From Melanopsichium pennsylvanicum (lineage: Eukaryota > Basidiomycota > Ustilaginomycetes > Ustilaginales), in contig OAPG01000012.1 of the NCBI GenBank assembly GCA_900208305.1, forward strand, positions 62,001-126,000: a stretch of DNA of 64,000 bases. Reading direction: 5' to 3'. Positions 42,369 through 53,159 of this stretch are shown here, piece after piece. The translations under genes were made by a program, and so were the position numbers. The notes under the pieces were generated by a model. It saw nothing but the letters and a program-made list of their open reading frames with translations. It was not told where the DNA came from and made no database searches. Numbering within the stretch: the first letter of the stretch is position 1; each line of letters begins with the position of its first letter.

Positions 42369-44306
42369 CTTTGAAGGGTTTCAGTATGTTCTCTTCTGTG
42401 CTGATGTAGGATAGCAGCGAATTCGAGTCTAGGTCGCTGTAGTCGATAGTAAGAAGGAATGTGGATGAGTACGGTAATTTAATTAGACCACGACAGGAAC
42501 GGGTAGGTACCTTGCTGCGGAAGAAGCAGGTCCCAAGCTCGAAAGGGTGACCGAAGAAAGTTGGTAATAGGGTTGGGAGATGGACGAATGGACGAATGGA
42601 CGAATGGACTCAGGTGGTGGATGGCGAAGAAGAAGAAGAAGAAAAATGTGACGGGCTCTTGAGCTTAAGAGAAGAGAGGTCTGTACAGTACACAGCACAG
42701 ACGTTGACGGGGGCAATGCGTTGAGGCGTTTCAAGTCGAATGGGTGCTGCTGTGTGCGGCTACTGGAGCTGAGACGGAGCTGATATGCACCAGTTTGTGA
42801 ATGGTCTGCAGCATTCGCAGCCCCGGAAAAGTGCAGGAACAGTAACAATGGCACAGGAGCAAAGGCAGATTGGGAGCGGCAGCAGAGCAAAAATAAATCA
42901 AAGCAGACCAAAGCAGGATGCGGGGAAAATCCCCCGATGCTCTTGGCTTGAAAAGAGTTGAAGAGAGAACAATTCTGCGGCTGCGATTTCTGACCTGTAA
43001 TTGAGTAGAGAAAGAAGCGTTGAGTTTGTAGGAGGAGAAAGGGGGACCGCTTATAAATTACTTTTTTTTTACTTTAAATTACTGTACTTAATGTTTCTTT
43101 TGTTTGTGCCTTGTGAGGGCATATTCACGATTGGAGCGAACCGAACCTGTGAGAATTTCTACGACGACTCAGTCGTGTAGCCTGCATAGACTGAGTCGCA
43201 CAGAATACTGACGCCCTCAATCACCTTGCCCCACGTATCTGCTTCATAAGGATTAGCTTTGACTCGTACATGTGCTTGGTCCTTGCAATAGATATGAGAT
43301 CTATGAGTCAAAGCCAGCTAACTTAGCTCAACCTGGGTATCATATGTGTTCAAAAGCGAGAGCAGCCAAATGCAAAATAAGGAAAATGAAACAGCTTTTG
43401 ACGGATGGGCGGCCTCTGAAATTGCAACTCGGCTTGAAAAGAGGGCTTTGCTCTCAGAGACTGCATTGAGCGGGGCTAGTTTTCAAGGCGGCGTACATTT
43501 GTTGTAACTTTGCCAAAAATGCGGATCAGCGTCAAAAGTTCTGAAGCACAGCAGACTGGATGCACTTTGAAAGACGAGCCTTTTGCTCACACGCTGCTCC
43601 AAAATCTGCGGAGTAGGTTTCAACATCGCTAAGCGAGCTTCTCAAGTTTCGTCTATTGTAAATTTACTGTGTTATCACTATACACTAGACCACTCACTAT
43701 CCCTTTTCAAACTGACAACAGTCACTGTACTCTAAATCACATTAAATTTATATTACAGTACACGCGGCCTGTATAGAGCAACTCTCAGCGCGGCTCGGCC
43801 CCTCACCCTGATCCAAGCTCACAAGCTAGTCTCGTTTTCCATTCGTGCCTGCTCAAACCTCTCGCCAAGCCTGGCCTTCTCGTTCAAGACAGCAGCGTCA
43901 ATACAATCAAGAGGCTCTCAACTATCCCTAGCCACCACCACACATTGAGCCACCCCAATTTCTTTCAGGGATACGATAGCCTTTAACATTAGCTTGCTCC
44001 ACATCTCAACCTGTATGACTCTTTTCATGTTCAGGCTGCCAATGTTGGAGTTTCAGTTCATCTAATTGCGCTCAAAGGTCTTTGCCGTGTTCTCACTGTT
44101 CAGCGCTCGCTGCTGCATCGCATGCTGTGTTCTGTACAGTACGAATGTATGAGTTTTGTTCACCGCATCGCAAAGATTGTGGCGCGCAAATGCGGATCTG
44201 CTTCCTTCGAATCCGAACATTAGATCGTACTTGGGGTAATGTTACAACTGCAAACGCAAACTCGGCTCCTGCAAGTGCCTTTCGCATCAGTTGCCTAACC
44301 ACAGCG
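42369..44306. other. intergenic region, lipase promoter and BDF1 3' side
   Basis: No credible gene in about 1.9 kb. Noted: a GACGAATG minisatellite (about 42581-42608), the lipase promoter and leader below 43.1 kb, TACAGTA/TACTGTA heptamers at 42684, 43080, 43754 and 44135, and an inverted repeat around CGACTCAGTCG near 43163-43205. The last 200 bases are the BDF1 3' end. Confidence 0.6.
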
Positions 44307-46538
44307 CTAATCCGAATCCGAGTCGGAACCGCTCTCGTCGGACGAGCTCTCCGAGTGCACCAAGTCATCGTGGCCTCCAGCCGCTCCACCGCCCGAACCA
44401 ACAGCGTCAGGATTGCCAAACTGTTCGAGCTGCTGCTGCAAGCGGGCGATCCTTTCCGCCTCTTCGCCTTCGTCCAAGTTCTTCTTCTTGATACCGCCGG
44501 TGCCACGTTTTCGTCCATCTAGAGGCGCCGACTTGCTGTTCTTGTTGACTGGCGGTGCCACCTTTTTGGGTCGTACAACGTACTTGTACAGCTTGTACAG
44601 TGTCCTTGGCGACAGCTCGTCAATGTCCAGCTCGATCTCTTCTTCGTCGTTCTGGTTGGGTGGCTTGTCCTCGTTGATTATGCGGATCGCACCGTCCAGG
44701 CGCTCCTCGGAAAGCTCTGTGATCTTGGCTGCCAGCTCCTCCTTTTGCTCGTACGTGACGGTGCGAATGTCTTCGTCGCTATTGTCGTCCCTGCGACTTG
44801 AGGTCGCCGCTTTCTTGGTGTTGGGAGCTGGCTTCTTCTTGGCAGCGCCAGCAGACTTGGTCTTTTTGGCCGGAATGTACTCGGCGGCTGCAGCTGAAGG
44901 ACTGCTGGCAGACTTGGCCTTGCTCTTCTTCTTGCTTGCGCCACCGCTCTCCGATGCCTTTCGCTTGGTACCAGCACCCTTGACCTTGCTCTTCTTGGAA
45001 CCTCCAGAGCTGGCATAGCTTTCTTGCAACGAAGCGAGCATGTTTTTGGTGTTGGCGATCAAGTCTGCGTTCTGATTCTTGGCACCTTCAAGCACAGCTA
45101 AGGTGGCGGAAAGCTGCGATATTTGCGCCTGCAACGTAGCCAAGAAGTCTGGGTCGACTTCATCTTCTTCGTCCTCCTCGTCGTCTTCGTCAACTTCGCT
45201 CTCTTCGTAGTCGGGCAGAGGAGCTGGAGCAGGCTTTTTTGCGAACTTCTCCTCGTACACTGCCTTGAGTTGCTCGCCCATTTTGTAGACATCCGATCCG
45301 GGTGGATTGAATGTGAAACAGTTCTGGAAGAGCAGCTGCATGCCTGCATTGAATTCGTCGGCATCAGCATACTCTCCTGCCCTGATGTTCTTCTGGACGT
45401 CACGGAGCGCAATGGGCTTCTTGATCATCTGAAAGTAGGCGGGCGCCCAGTCAAAGTCCATTGTGGGCTTGTCGTAAAACACCCAGGCCACATTCGAGTA
45501 AGTGGGTTTGAGCAGATCGTCGATGATTCTCGTGCAAAAGCGCAATTCGTCCTGAGCCACCTTGGCATAGTGTGCTTGCTCGCGCGCCGACATGCTCCTT
45601 GCCTTTTTCGCCATCTTGCGTCGCGCTGCTTTGCGTATGTCCGAGGAAGAGGCGCTCTGAGGCTCGTTGGCCCAGGGAAGATCCTTAGGAGGGGGAGGGT
45701 GAATCTCTCGCTTGGGCCGACCACCAACGTCGGAGGAGGACCTTCGGATGGTGGGGACAGGGTTGGATGGGCGACGTGCGCGTGCAGCGGTGGGATCGGT
45801 AACCTGAGGCGTGGATGGTGCCTCGATCGGCACGTCCTTCATGTACTTGTCGAAAGCAGCTTCAAGTACACGGGCATTTTGTGTGTAAGGGCTATCCGGG
45901 CCGTTGAAAGTGGCGCAATTGAAAAAGACCTGACGAACGTCAGCTTCAAAGTCGTGCATGCGTCGGTAGACATCTCTGGAGGGATCGAGTCCCCACTGGT
46001 GCGCAGACTTTGCCTTTTCGCCTGGCTTGGAATTTGGCTTGAGGACTAGTGCGGTGAGAGCGAGCTTGATGTCAATAGTACCAAAATCCATGGGCTTGGA
46101 GATAATCTGTGGATAGTGTGGAATGCCAAGAGCGACGGGATCTACCGGAGCAAGAAAGGCGATGGCTTCACGCCGGCTTCTGAGCGATTTGAGGGTGGCC
46201 TGCGCAAACTTGAGTTGTGCCGCTGTGATCTGCATGGGACCGTCGTAAGGCTTGGTATCGTTGGAACGGTGCTGCGAAACTAATTGGGAAGAGTCATGCT
46301 GCGCCTGCGGATGGGCATCGGAGACCATTGCGGCGGGCTGAATGCCGACGCTCGAAATGGGTTCAGCGGTGGGTGGCACGAGTGGTGCCATCGAAGGCTC
46401 AGACTCGGGTTTTGCAGAGGGGAAGTGATGGGTCATGCTTGCTTCGTGATTGTCTTCTACCTTGGGCACGGCCTCGGCGCTGGCAAAGGACGACGCGAAA
46501 GTATGACCGTTGACTGGAGCGCTAGTGTAGTCAGGCAT
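44307..46538 (-). CDS. BDF1: BET-family double bromodomain protein
   Basis: A 743-residue nuclear chromatin reader that binds acetylated histone H4 and works with TFIID in yeast. The ATG at 46538 is chosen because the open frame upstream contains only non-ATG starts. Bromodomain 1 spans about residues 102-236 (YPQIISKPMDFGTI, FFNCATFNGPDS with the acetyl-lysine-binding Asn). Bromodomain 2 spans about 331-436 (FQMIKKPIALRDV, FQNCFTFNPPGS). A K/S/A-rich linker leads to the NET/ET domain (about 591-660, YEQKEELAAKITEL...DIDELSPRTL). The C-terminus is an acidic S/D/E stretch. All features match fungal Bdf1. Confidence 0.94.
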   Translation of the reverse strand: MPDYTSAPVNGHTFASSFASAEAVPKVEDNHEASMTHHFPSAKPESEPSMAPLVPPTAEPISSVGIQPAAMVSDAHPQAQHDSSQLVSQHRSNDTKPYDGPMQITAAQLKFAQATLKSLRSRREAIAFLAPVDPVALGIPHYPQIISKPMDFGTIDIKLALTALVLKPNSKPGEKAKSAHQWGLDPSRDVYRRMHDFEADVRQVFFNCATFNGPDSPYTQNARVLEAAFDKYMKDVPIEAPSTPQVTDPTAARARRPSNPVPTIRRSSSDVGGRPKREIHPPPPKDLPWANEPQSASSSDIRKAARRKMAKKARSMSAREQAHYAKVAQDELRFCTRIIDDLLKPTYSNVAWVFYDKPTMDFDWAPAYFQMIKKPIALRDVQKNIRAGEYADADEFNAGMQLLFQNCFTFNPPGSDVYKMGEQLKAVYEEKFAKKPAPAPLPDYEESEVDEDDEEDEEDEVDPDFLATLQAQISQLSATLAVLEGAKNQNADLIANTKNMLASLQESYASSGGSKKSKVKGAGTKRKASESGGASKKKSKAKSASSPSAAAAEYIPAKKTKSAGAAKKKPAPNTKKAATSSRRDDNSDEDIRTVTYEQKEELAAKITELSEERLDGAIRIINEDKPPNQNDEEEIELDIDELSPRTLYKLYKYVVRPKKVAPPVNKNSKSAPLDGRKRGTGGIKKKNLDEGEEAERIARLQQQLEQFGNPDAVGSGGGAAGGHDDLVHSESSSDESGSDSDSD

Positions 46539-48325
46539 GGCGGCCGAGGGTTGGTGGAAGCGAGCAGATGACGGGTGTGAGGTTAGCAATACGGTAGGTG
46601 TTTTTGTCGGATTTACGAGGGTAACTCAACCCAGGAGGCGCGGCGGACAGGAGATTAGGAGCGACAAGTGTCGTTCTGTAACGTGAGGGTGGTATGCGAA
46701 ATTGTATACGATGAAAGCGCGCGGATAGTGGTACGGCTTCTTGGGTGTGTAGTGGAGGTGAAATGACGATCGATGCGTTTGCGGGCGTGAAGGCAATGTG
46801 AACAGCGACGACAGATGCGATAGGCGGTAAAAAAGCGCGAATGATTTGTGGATGGATGATGGATATGAATTGGGTTTGATTGTGAAATCGATGGACGTGT
46901 GTGGTGGATGGATACAGACTGGCGGTGCGGGAAGCGAGAAGGTGTGAGAAAAGCGTCGAGCTGCCGACGTGTGTGTGTGTCTGTACGTGGATGCCAAAGA
47001 CAAGAGAGAAAAAGAGGATAGAGCGAGAGTAGCGAAAGTAGCGACAAATTGGAAGGCAAGGAGGAATAAACTTGGAAACGCGTCGTCGTATTGATATACT
47101 CATGCCCACCTTTTGGCTCTTTTGGCTCTTTTGGCTCTTTTGGCTCTTTTATGGCTTTTGCCGATTGACTCCAATTACCTTCACGCGCCGAGCTCTTCGA
47201 GCTTGAGCCCAACTTTGTTCATCGCTTAGCGCGTTGAGAGCGGCCCGATCGCCGTCGTGCTTTTCTCAAATTTTCCAATTTTCTCGTTGATCAGCGCGTC
47301 ATCTTGTTTTCTTTGCTGAGCCAGATTTCGCTCAACCGGTTCAAATGCGAAAACAATATGAATGCACAATCGATTTCGAGTTTGGAAAGTCTAACAATCA
47401 TCGCACCATTTTCGTATCTTGGTGCTTCCGACTTTTCTATGCAGGTGTATCATGCCAAATTTGCCTCGCTGGCGACCCACTTGGAGTTTTGGCCGAACAG
47501 CACCGGAGGGCTCGAGGCTATCAAGCAGGTCGACTTGTTGACATTCTGTGATCTGACCGACATCCTTGTCGTCCACTCCACAATATTCATCTGCTCATAA
47601 ACACACTCGTCGCGATTTGTTCAATCTCAAGAAGCTCATGCAGACCTAGAGCAGTGGTGTTTTAGTCATCTTTTCGACACGATCGAGACCTCTCAAGTTC
47701 GAGCCGCAAAAGGTGAAATTTCTTCGTTGAAAAGAAAAAAAGAAAAAAAAATCTTTGACCTAAAAATATTCTCCCCGATTCCACTCTTGTTTAGCTGGTT
47801 GGTTTCTTGTAAAATTTCCGTTTGCCTTTCAAAGCATATTCACATTTAATAACTTTTTGGGCTGCAGAGCGACATTCCTTTGGTATCTGACAACAGTACG
47901 CATAGTACGCGCCCGATTTTGCTGCTTTGCTACAACTACTCTGACTCTCTCTCTCTTACTGTTCTGTATTCGTCTGTGACACTTTGTTTGGTGAGTCGTT
48001 CGGCTTTTGAGTAGACACTAAAAAAAAAGAATTGCCGCAACACAACACACTCTCTTCTTCAAACACCTCTTCTTGTTTCCTTCTCCTCACCATCCATCGT
48101 CAGTGAGCAGCTTCACATCCCTTTCACTGCTGCTGCAAACATCAGCAGACAGGTCTCAGTGGCTGTACATTTCAGCGCTCGGACCTGTAACGCTCTTGCC
48201 AATTTGCAACACCTCTTTCGAGATCTCGACATCTTCTCTGTCCAACCTCATCCGTACTCTCTGCTTCTCTTGCACCTGCTTTTGCACATGCATCAGCAGA
48301 TCCGCACCTCCACACTTCTCTTGAT
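46539..48325. promoter_or_regulatory. divergent intergenic region between BDF1 and the coiled-coil gene
   Basis: A 1.8-kb stretch with no credible gene. A minisatellite of four to five TTTTGGCTC units lies at about 47108-47150 and makes a KEP-repeat ORF on the minus strand that I do not accept. The right 400 bases are pyrimidine-rich leader of the plus-strand gene. Confidence 0.55.
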
Positions 48326-50539
48326 ATGGGCGTGAGTGCGGTCATTCGCGGAGGCTTTGGCTTCCTCCTTGACCGCCAGCACCATGTCTCCATCTCAAGT
48401 GCACCCACCATCAACATCACCCCCGCCAACGCTCTCCAATCCCTCTTCCGTCGCCAAAGAGAAGCTCCTCTTCCCATCACTCCCCCCGCTCTCTTCCGAT
48501 CAATGCTTCAATGTGACGACCTTCAAGCATTGCTATGGGCATGGACGCTCGTTGGCATCCTCGTTCTTTTCGCTTTCTGGACAAACCCATCCGAGGCTTC
48601 CTTCCGACCTTTCCTTACCGACCTTGTCTTCCGCGAGCGCTTGAGACTTCTCAACGATCAAGATTCTGCCGGTCAAGCTTCCATTGAGCCGAGTACCGAA
48701 CATAAACCGGATCCGAATGCTTTCTCTTCATTATTGTCAACCGCTTCGTATTCTTCTGGTCCCTTTGCCCTCACTTTCGGATCCAAGGTGGCGCTCTCAG
48801 TGCGCACTCCTCCGTTTCATCGTAAAGATCTTGGCCTACTTTCAATAGTCACCATCTCCCAAAGCATGCCTACCCCAACCGTCCATCGGCAAAGAACATC
48901 AACAGCTCATGGCTCATCCAGAGGCCATGATTTCATGGATTGCACCTCTCTCTTCATTGGCGCTTTTGGTAAATGGTGGGTGCTCGGATTTGGGATTCCG
49001 GATCTTCCGACTTTGCGGACACAGAGCAATGCTCAACACACCAAGCCTGGTCGCGAGGCGCTCGAGGAGAATCTCAACGATGTCACAGATTGGGGTGTAC
49101 TGGAAATGCGCTCCATTGATCCCGAGCCTCAGTCAAGACGCAGCCCTGCGCAGATCTCCAATGGTGGCGTCCACGAATTGGTCTCTCGGTCTCAATCTCG
49201 CAAGGCATCAGGCGTCGAGTCCAGCGTTCGCACGGCGTCTCCGGCACCTACGCCTACGAGAACCGTTCCAGAAACTGACAACGAAGATTGTCTCAGCATA
49301 ACCGCCCTGGTCTCTAGATCGCAGAGTGACGTCGCTGACCTCCAGGAACAACTCACACAAGTCCGAAGCGCCTCTACTCGTGCCTGCGAAGCGCTCGAGG
49401 GCGATTTGGAGGAGGTACGCGCAAAGAAAAAGGAGGAGGAAAAATCACGATCTGACATCAAAACCAGGACGAGAGCTTTGGACGACAGCAAAAGGCAAGT
49501 CGAAAGCGGTCGTCGCGAGGCAGAGAGGCGCCTGAAAGCCGCCAACGCGACTCGCGCTCTCAGGCAGGCTAGCATTCAGCAGAGAAAGGAGCAAATCGAC
49601 ATGCTGAACAAACGCAGGGCTACTATCGTTGCCAAAAAGGGCACCAACGCAGAGAAGCGTCTGCAGAAGTCCGAGGATCTTTCCCTCCTCATCAGCCAAG
49701 CCAAAGACAAAGCTGGCAAGCTACGTGGTGACATTGACGATCTCCGTCATGAGGTCGAAGCCGCTCAGCATCAATTGCAACTCGAAAAGATGAATGCTCG
49801 TAACGCTCAGGAAAATGACTTCGTGCGAGATCACGGTCGCATGGAGCAGCAACCGTACACGTGGAATCCTGCAATGGACATGGCTCACGTCGGCGGTCAC
49901 GAAGCCATGTATGCTCATCTGGCTTCGAACCAAGATCCTCTGGTGGACAGCCTGGCCCGATTGGAACAGTATGCTCTCGCCGAACACCGTTTTACTACCA
50001 GCCCCTTTGACGTTGAAGCGTCCCTTCCGATAAACAAGATGCCAAACGTTCACGCGGATGCTTACGCCGATCTCGGCACTAGTGTTTTGCGCAATGCTTT
50101 CCGTCGTGCCAACGCGGCAGCCGCAGCCGATGGGCGGGAGATGGTTCCCAGCACTTCCCAGGGCCTTGTCAATCCGTCGCTGCAGAATGCTTCCAACTTT
50201 GAGGCCATCAAGCAGGCTTTCCAGCCCACCGTTGCTACTGAAGAGGACGGCCGACGATCATGGTCTGCTTTTGACGTGTGGCAGTCTGATCTTCGCAGTG
50301 GCAGTCGACAAGGGCTTCAATGGGCTTCCAATGGCGGCAACGCTAGTGCCGATTCTCTGCCTCAGATCAGCGCCAGCAGCGGCCTCTTGCCGCTCGACCG
50401 CAGTACTAGCGATGAGCAAACGGGCATCCCAAACCTGCCCAACCAAGCCGATGGAGACCAATTGCGCAATATGTCCAAGGTCAAGAGAGCCTTTCGTTGG
50501 CCTTTCCGTCCCAGCCAGGTGCAGGATGATCTCGTCTGA
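48326..50539 (+). CDS. unrecognised protein with one membrane segment and a coiled coil
   Basis: A 737-residue protein that I do not recognise. The ATG at 48326 is in good context. A hydrophobic segment at about residues 68-85 (WAWTLVGILVLFAFW) is likely to cross a membrane. It follows a polar stretch of about 65 residues without a clear signal peptide. Residues about 325-495 form a long, highly charged coiled coil (K, E, R, Q and A rich). The C-terminal 240 residues are mixed polar, with alanine runs, and end basic. Codon use and composition are like neighbouring host genes, so it looks real and intact. A tether or scaffold role is possible but unsupported. Confidence 0.65.
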   Translation: MGVSAVIRGGFGFLLDRQHHVSISSAPTINITPANALQSLFRRQREAPLPITPPALFRSMLQCDDLQALLWAWTLVGILVLFAFWTNPSEASFRPFLTDLVFRERLRLLNDQDSAGQASIEPSTEHKPDPNAFSSLLSTASYSSGPFALTFGSKVALSVRTPPFHRKDLGLLSIVTISQSMPTPTVHRQRTSTAHGSSRGHDFMDCTSLFIGAFGKWWVLGFGIPDLPTLRTQSNAQHTKPGREALEENLNDVTDWGVLEMRSIDPEPQSRRSPAQISNGGVHELVSRSQSRKASGVESSVRTASPAPTPTRTVPETDNEDCLSITALVSRSQSDVADLQEQLTQVRSASTRACEALEGDLEEVRAKKKEEEKSRSDIKTRTRALDDSKRQVESGRREAERRLKAANATRALRQASIQQRKEQIDMLNKRRATIVAKKGTNAEKRLQKSEDLSLLISQAKDKAGKLRGDIDDLRHEVEAAQHQLQLEKMNARNAQENDFVRDHGRMEQQPYTWNPAMDMAHVGGHEAMYAHLASNQDPLVDSLARLEQYALAEHRFTTSPFDVEASLPINKMPNVHADAYADLGTSVLRNAFRRANAAAAADGREMVPSTSQGLVNPSLQNASNFEAIKQAFQPTVATEEDGRRSWSAFDVWQSDLRSGSRQGLQWASNGGNASADSLPQISASSGLLPLDRSTSDEQTGIPNLPNQADGDQLRNMSKVKRAFRWPFRPSQVQDDLV

Positions 50540-53150
50540 CTGAATCATTTGTCCATCTTCCTGTCATTTCGTTGTCGTCTCAAACGCCGTCAGCGGGATT
50601 GTCCGCCATGTAATTACAACAGTGATGCGATGCCGGCCAATATTGGAATTTATGCTCGTCACTCGAGCTTCCGCGTGGTCGCTTTGTGAGAGGGAAACAT
50701 CTCGATCATCACAGCGATGTTTTTTGCTCGGTCAAATACTTCCCTCTGTGAAGATAACTGGCCATCCGGGCGTCTCGAGCCCCGCAGCCAGGCCCTTATC
50801 AGGCATTGAGTGATGTTTTTGCGAGATTGAGTCCGCACCACTTCCTCCGAATGCGAAACCGCCTTGAGAGCTACCGAGCAGCCGCCCTGGGTGGCTATGT
50901 GCATGGTTGTTGAAGGGTAGCAGAATGGATAGGCTTCGTCGGCGGCACCTCGGGCGACGTTTTGCTTTCTGTATCTTGAGTCCGCGACTGGAAGGAATCT
51001 CTAAATTTTTTTTTATATAGATAAATCCACGAATGAGTTCTGCTTCATTTTAAATCCAACTAGATGGCACAGGTGGCTTCGCTGTATCATTTTTCAAAAA
51101 ACGGGAGGAAATGATTTGATCAGCCACCCCAGCGGCCATTGTCGATTGGTGGGTTGATGCAAACCTCCCGCAAAGAGGCGTCAAATCACCCTAGCAATCA
51201 TTCACCTGGTGATGGTACCTGGTGATGGCACCTTACATGCTCCTCAGATGGCTGCAGAGACTTCCAAAAGAAGGTAAGTCGTCTCTCCGTTTTTGAGATG
51301 AGAGAGACGTTATATTGGGCATGCATGTTTGACGTCAATATTTCCGATGATGCACACAAGACATCGAGTACATGCAATAGGTACGGGAAGATGGGCAAAA
51401 GGGAGCCATCAGCACAAGTTTTGCCCTTTTTCGTCATGTTCTGACGAAACTAGCCTCCTTTTTTTTATTTCTCAGGACCAGTGTTGAAAGGCCGTTTGCG
51501 AAGCCAGCGACCTTGTATTTTTTTCAAATTTACCTGGTGTCTATTTCTATATCCTGGAAACACGTGTTTTCAGAAACTCAAGCCACCCGATGAGCAAAAT
51601 AAGGAGGCTAATGGGAAGCCACCTTGCTACGAATGAAATATTGCCAGTAAGGTGGCACAATTACTTTGCCACACTGCAAAAGACAAAGCATCTATCCTAG
51701 GATTTAAATTTGCAGACTTTGGAAGAGATCGCCCTCGGCAGACTGGCTCAATTTATCAAAGTGTTGAATTTTTGACACGGGCAGCCATCCGGCGTCGGTC
51801 TCGTTCTTCCCCTTGCACATCACCCCGCTGGTCACCACAACCTCAGTATCACCGAGAAGCGATATGAATCGGCTTGGCAATTTTCCGCGAAGAGACCTTG
51901 CCTCGAAATTTCGTTCATTTTAAAAAAGGTGTTTGGGCGGCCCATTTCGCCTCCATCTTGGGTGGCTGCTTTCGGAGGAACGAAGCAAGAAGACGATTCC
52001 AACGCAGGTGCCCAATCCGGTGCAGCTCCCCAGCTGCAGCCTGCAATTTTCGTGTTCTACGGAAAAGACGATTCGCGTCAGTGGCAGTCGATTCGCTTGT
52101 CACCCTGGGCCTTGCAGTCTATTTTCTACTTGTCATTTTCACAATCGTTGTCAAAAAAGTAGCTCGTCCGGCAGCTGATCCGAGACGGGTTCGGCTGCTG
52201 GGGTGGCTGACCTTCTTGCTCAGTCTGGCTCCGCGGACAATGTCTCCACTTCTTATAAGACATTATCAAGACCACGAGCTCTAAAAGGTCGCGACAACGC
52301 AAAATTCTTCTTGATACCAAGCTTTTCTTTTTCCTTGCCCGTCGTAGCTTAGGCAGTATAGCTTTAGATGATTCCGATTATGTTCATTCGTAATACTCAT
52401 GGAAAGTGCGAGGACAGTCCTAATTCTAGACCGATGAATGTTGCGAAGGCAACGCACCCTCATTTTAAAATCTGAGGACCGTGATTTAGCAGCCACCCAA
52501 GAAGCCGCCCGGTGTGGATGTGACTAATTAGCCTCCCTAGCTAGACTTACTGACCAAACACATCATGTCAAAGAGAGAAGACAACCAATTCTGAGCAGCT
52601 GTCTTGCCAGTCACCTCCACCTCGGGTGGCTTCTCCGGGTAGCTTGGGTGGCTGCAGAATTACTGTCCTGTCTTTCTTTCTGGACGTGCACGTGCACGAG
52701 TACTGGTATATTGGCAATTGACGGCCGCATCACCCAATCTAGAAAGAATAAAAGGGGCTGACTACTGTCTTGACAGTCCCGCGTGACTGCGAAAAGAAAG
52801 GAGCACATAGGTCAAAAAATAATTTGGTCGTAAGACCATTGTTCACCTATTGATAACAGCCAACGAGACGCTGGCGTGTGCCTGTTGCAAACGAATTGAG
52901 AAGATGAAACCAGAGGGGTTCTTAAATTATACTGTTTTGATCTCACTGGCATTATGCATTTTTGCGAAAATTCAACGACTAGTACTATCGACCTTTGAGC
53001 ACGCCACCAGGATCACAGTTGCAAAAGTTGAATCATTTAGATTGTAGGGTCCAATGATGCTCCGACAAGATAATTGAGAAGCATCAAGACACCTAGTTTA
53101 ATTGGACTAAAACCCAATAAAACTAAGAGTTAATACAGTTTGATGTTTTG
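50540..53150. other. gene-poor region with a repeated GGTGGCT motif
   Basis: No credible gene in 2.6 kb. Small ORFs have no recognisable domains. The interval 51072-52653 carries nine exact GGTGGCT/AGCCACC heptamers. The tandem CACCTGGTGATGG near 51205-51235 and three TAGCCTCC motifs (near 51452, 51603 and 52530) are also present. CpG content is normal here, unlike the repeat relic to the right. Confidence 0.55.
51072..52653. repeat. dispersed GGTGGCT/AGCCACC motif array
   Basis: Exact heptamers start at 51072, 51122 (reverse), 51581 (reverse), 51617 (reverse), 51961, 52202, 52491 (reverse), 52625 and 52647. Three share the 13-mer CTTGGGTGGCTGC (near 51958, 52489 in reverse, and 52644) and two share GCTGGGGTGGCTG. 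No identity is assigned. Confidence 0.6.
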
Positions 53151-53159
53151 CGCCTTGTG

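Noticed and set aside
46655..47212. Minus-strand ORF with KEP repeats
   Set aside because: The repeats come from a TTTTGGCTC minisatellite, and the rest is low complexity in the BDF1 upstream region.
47304..47600. 98-residue plus-strand ORF between BDF1 and the coiled-coil gene
   Set aside because: No family resemblance and a weak start. The interval reads as promoter and intergenic DNA.
51874..52284. 136-residue plus-strand ORF with a hydrophobic stretch
   Set aside because: No recognisable family and no good promoter context. It lies inside the GGTGGCT motif region and its composition resembles intergenic DNA.
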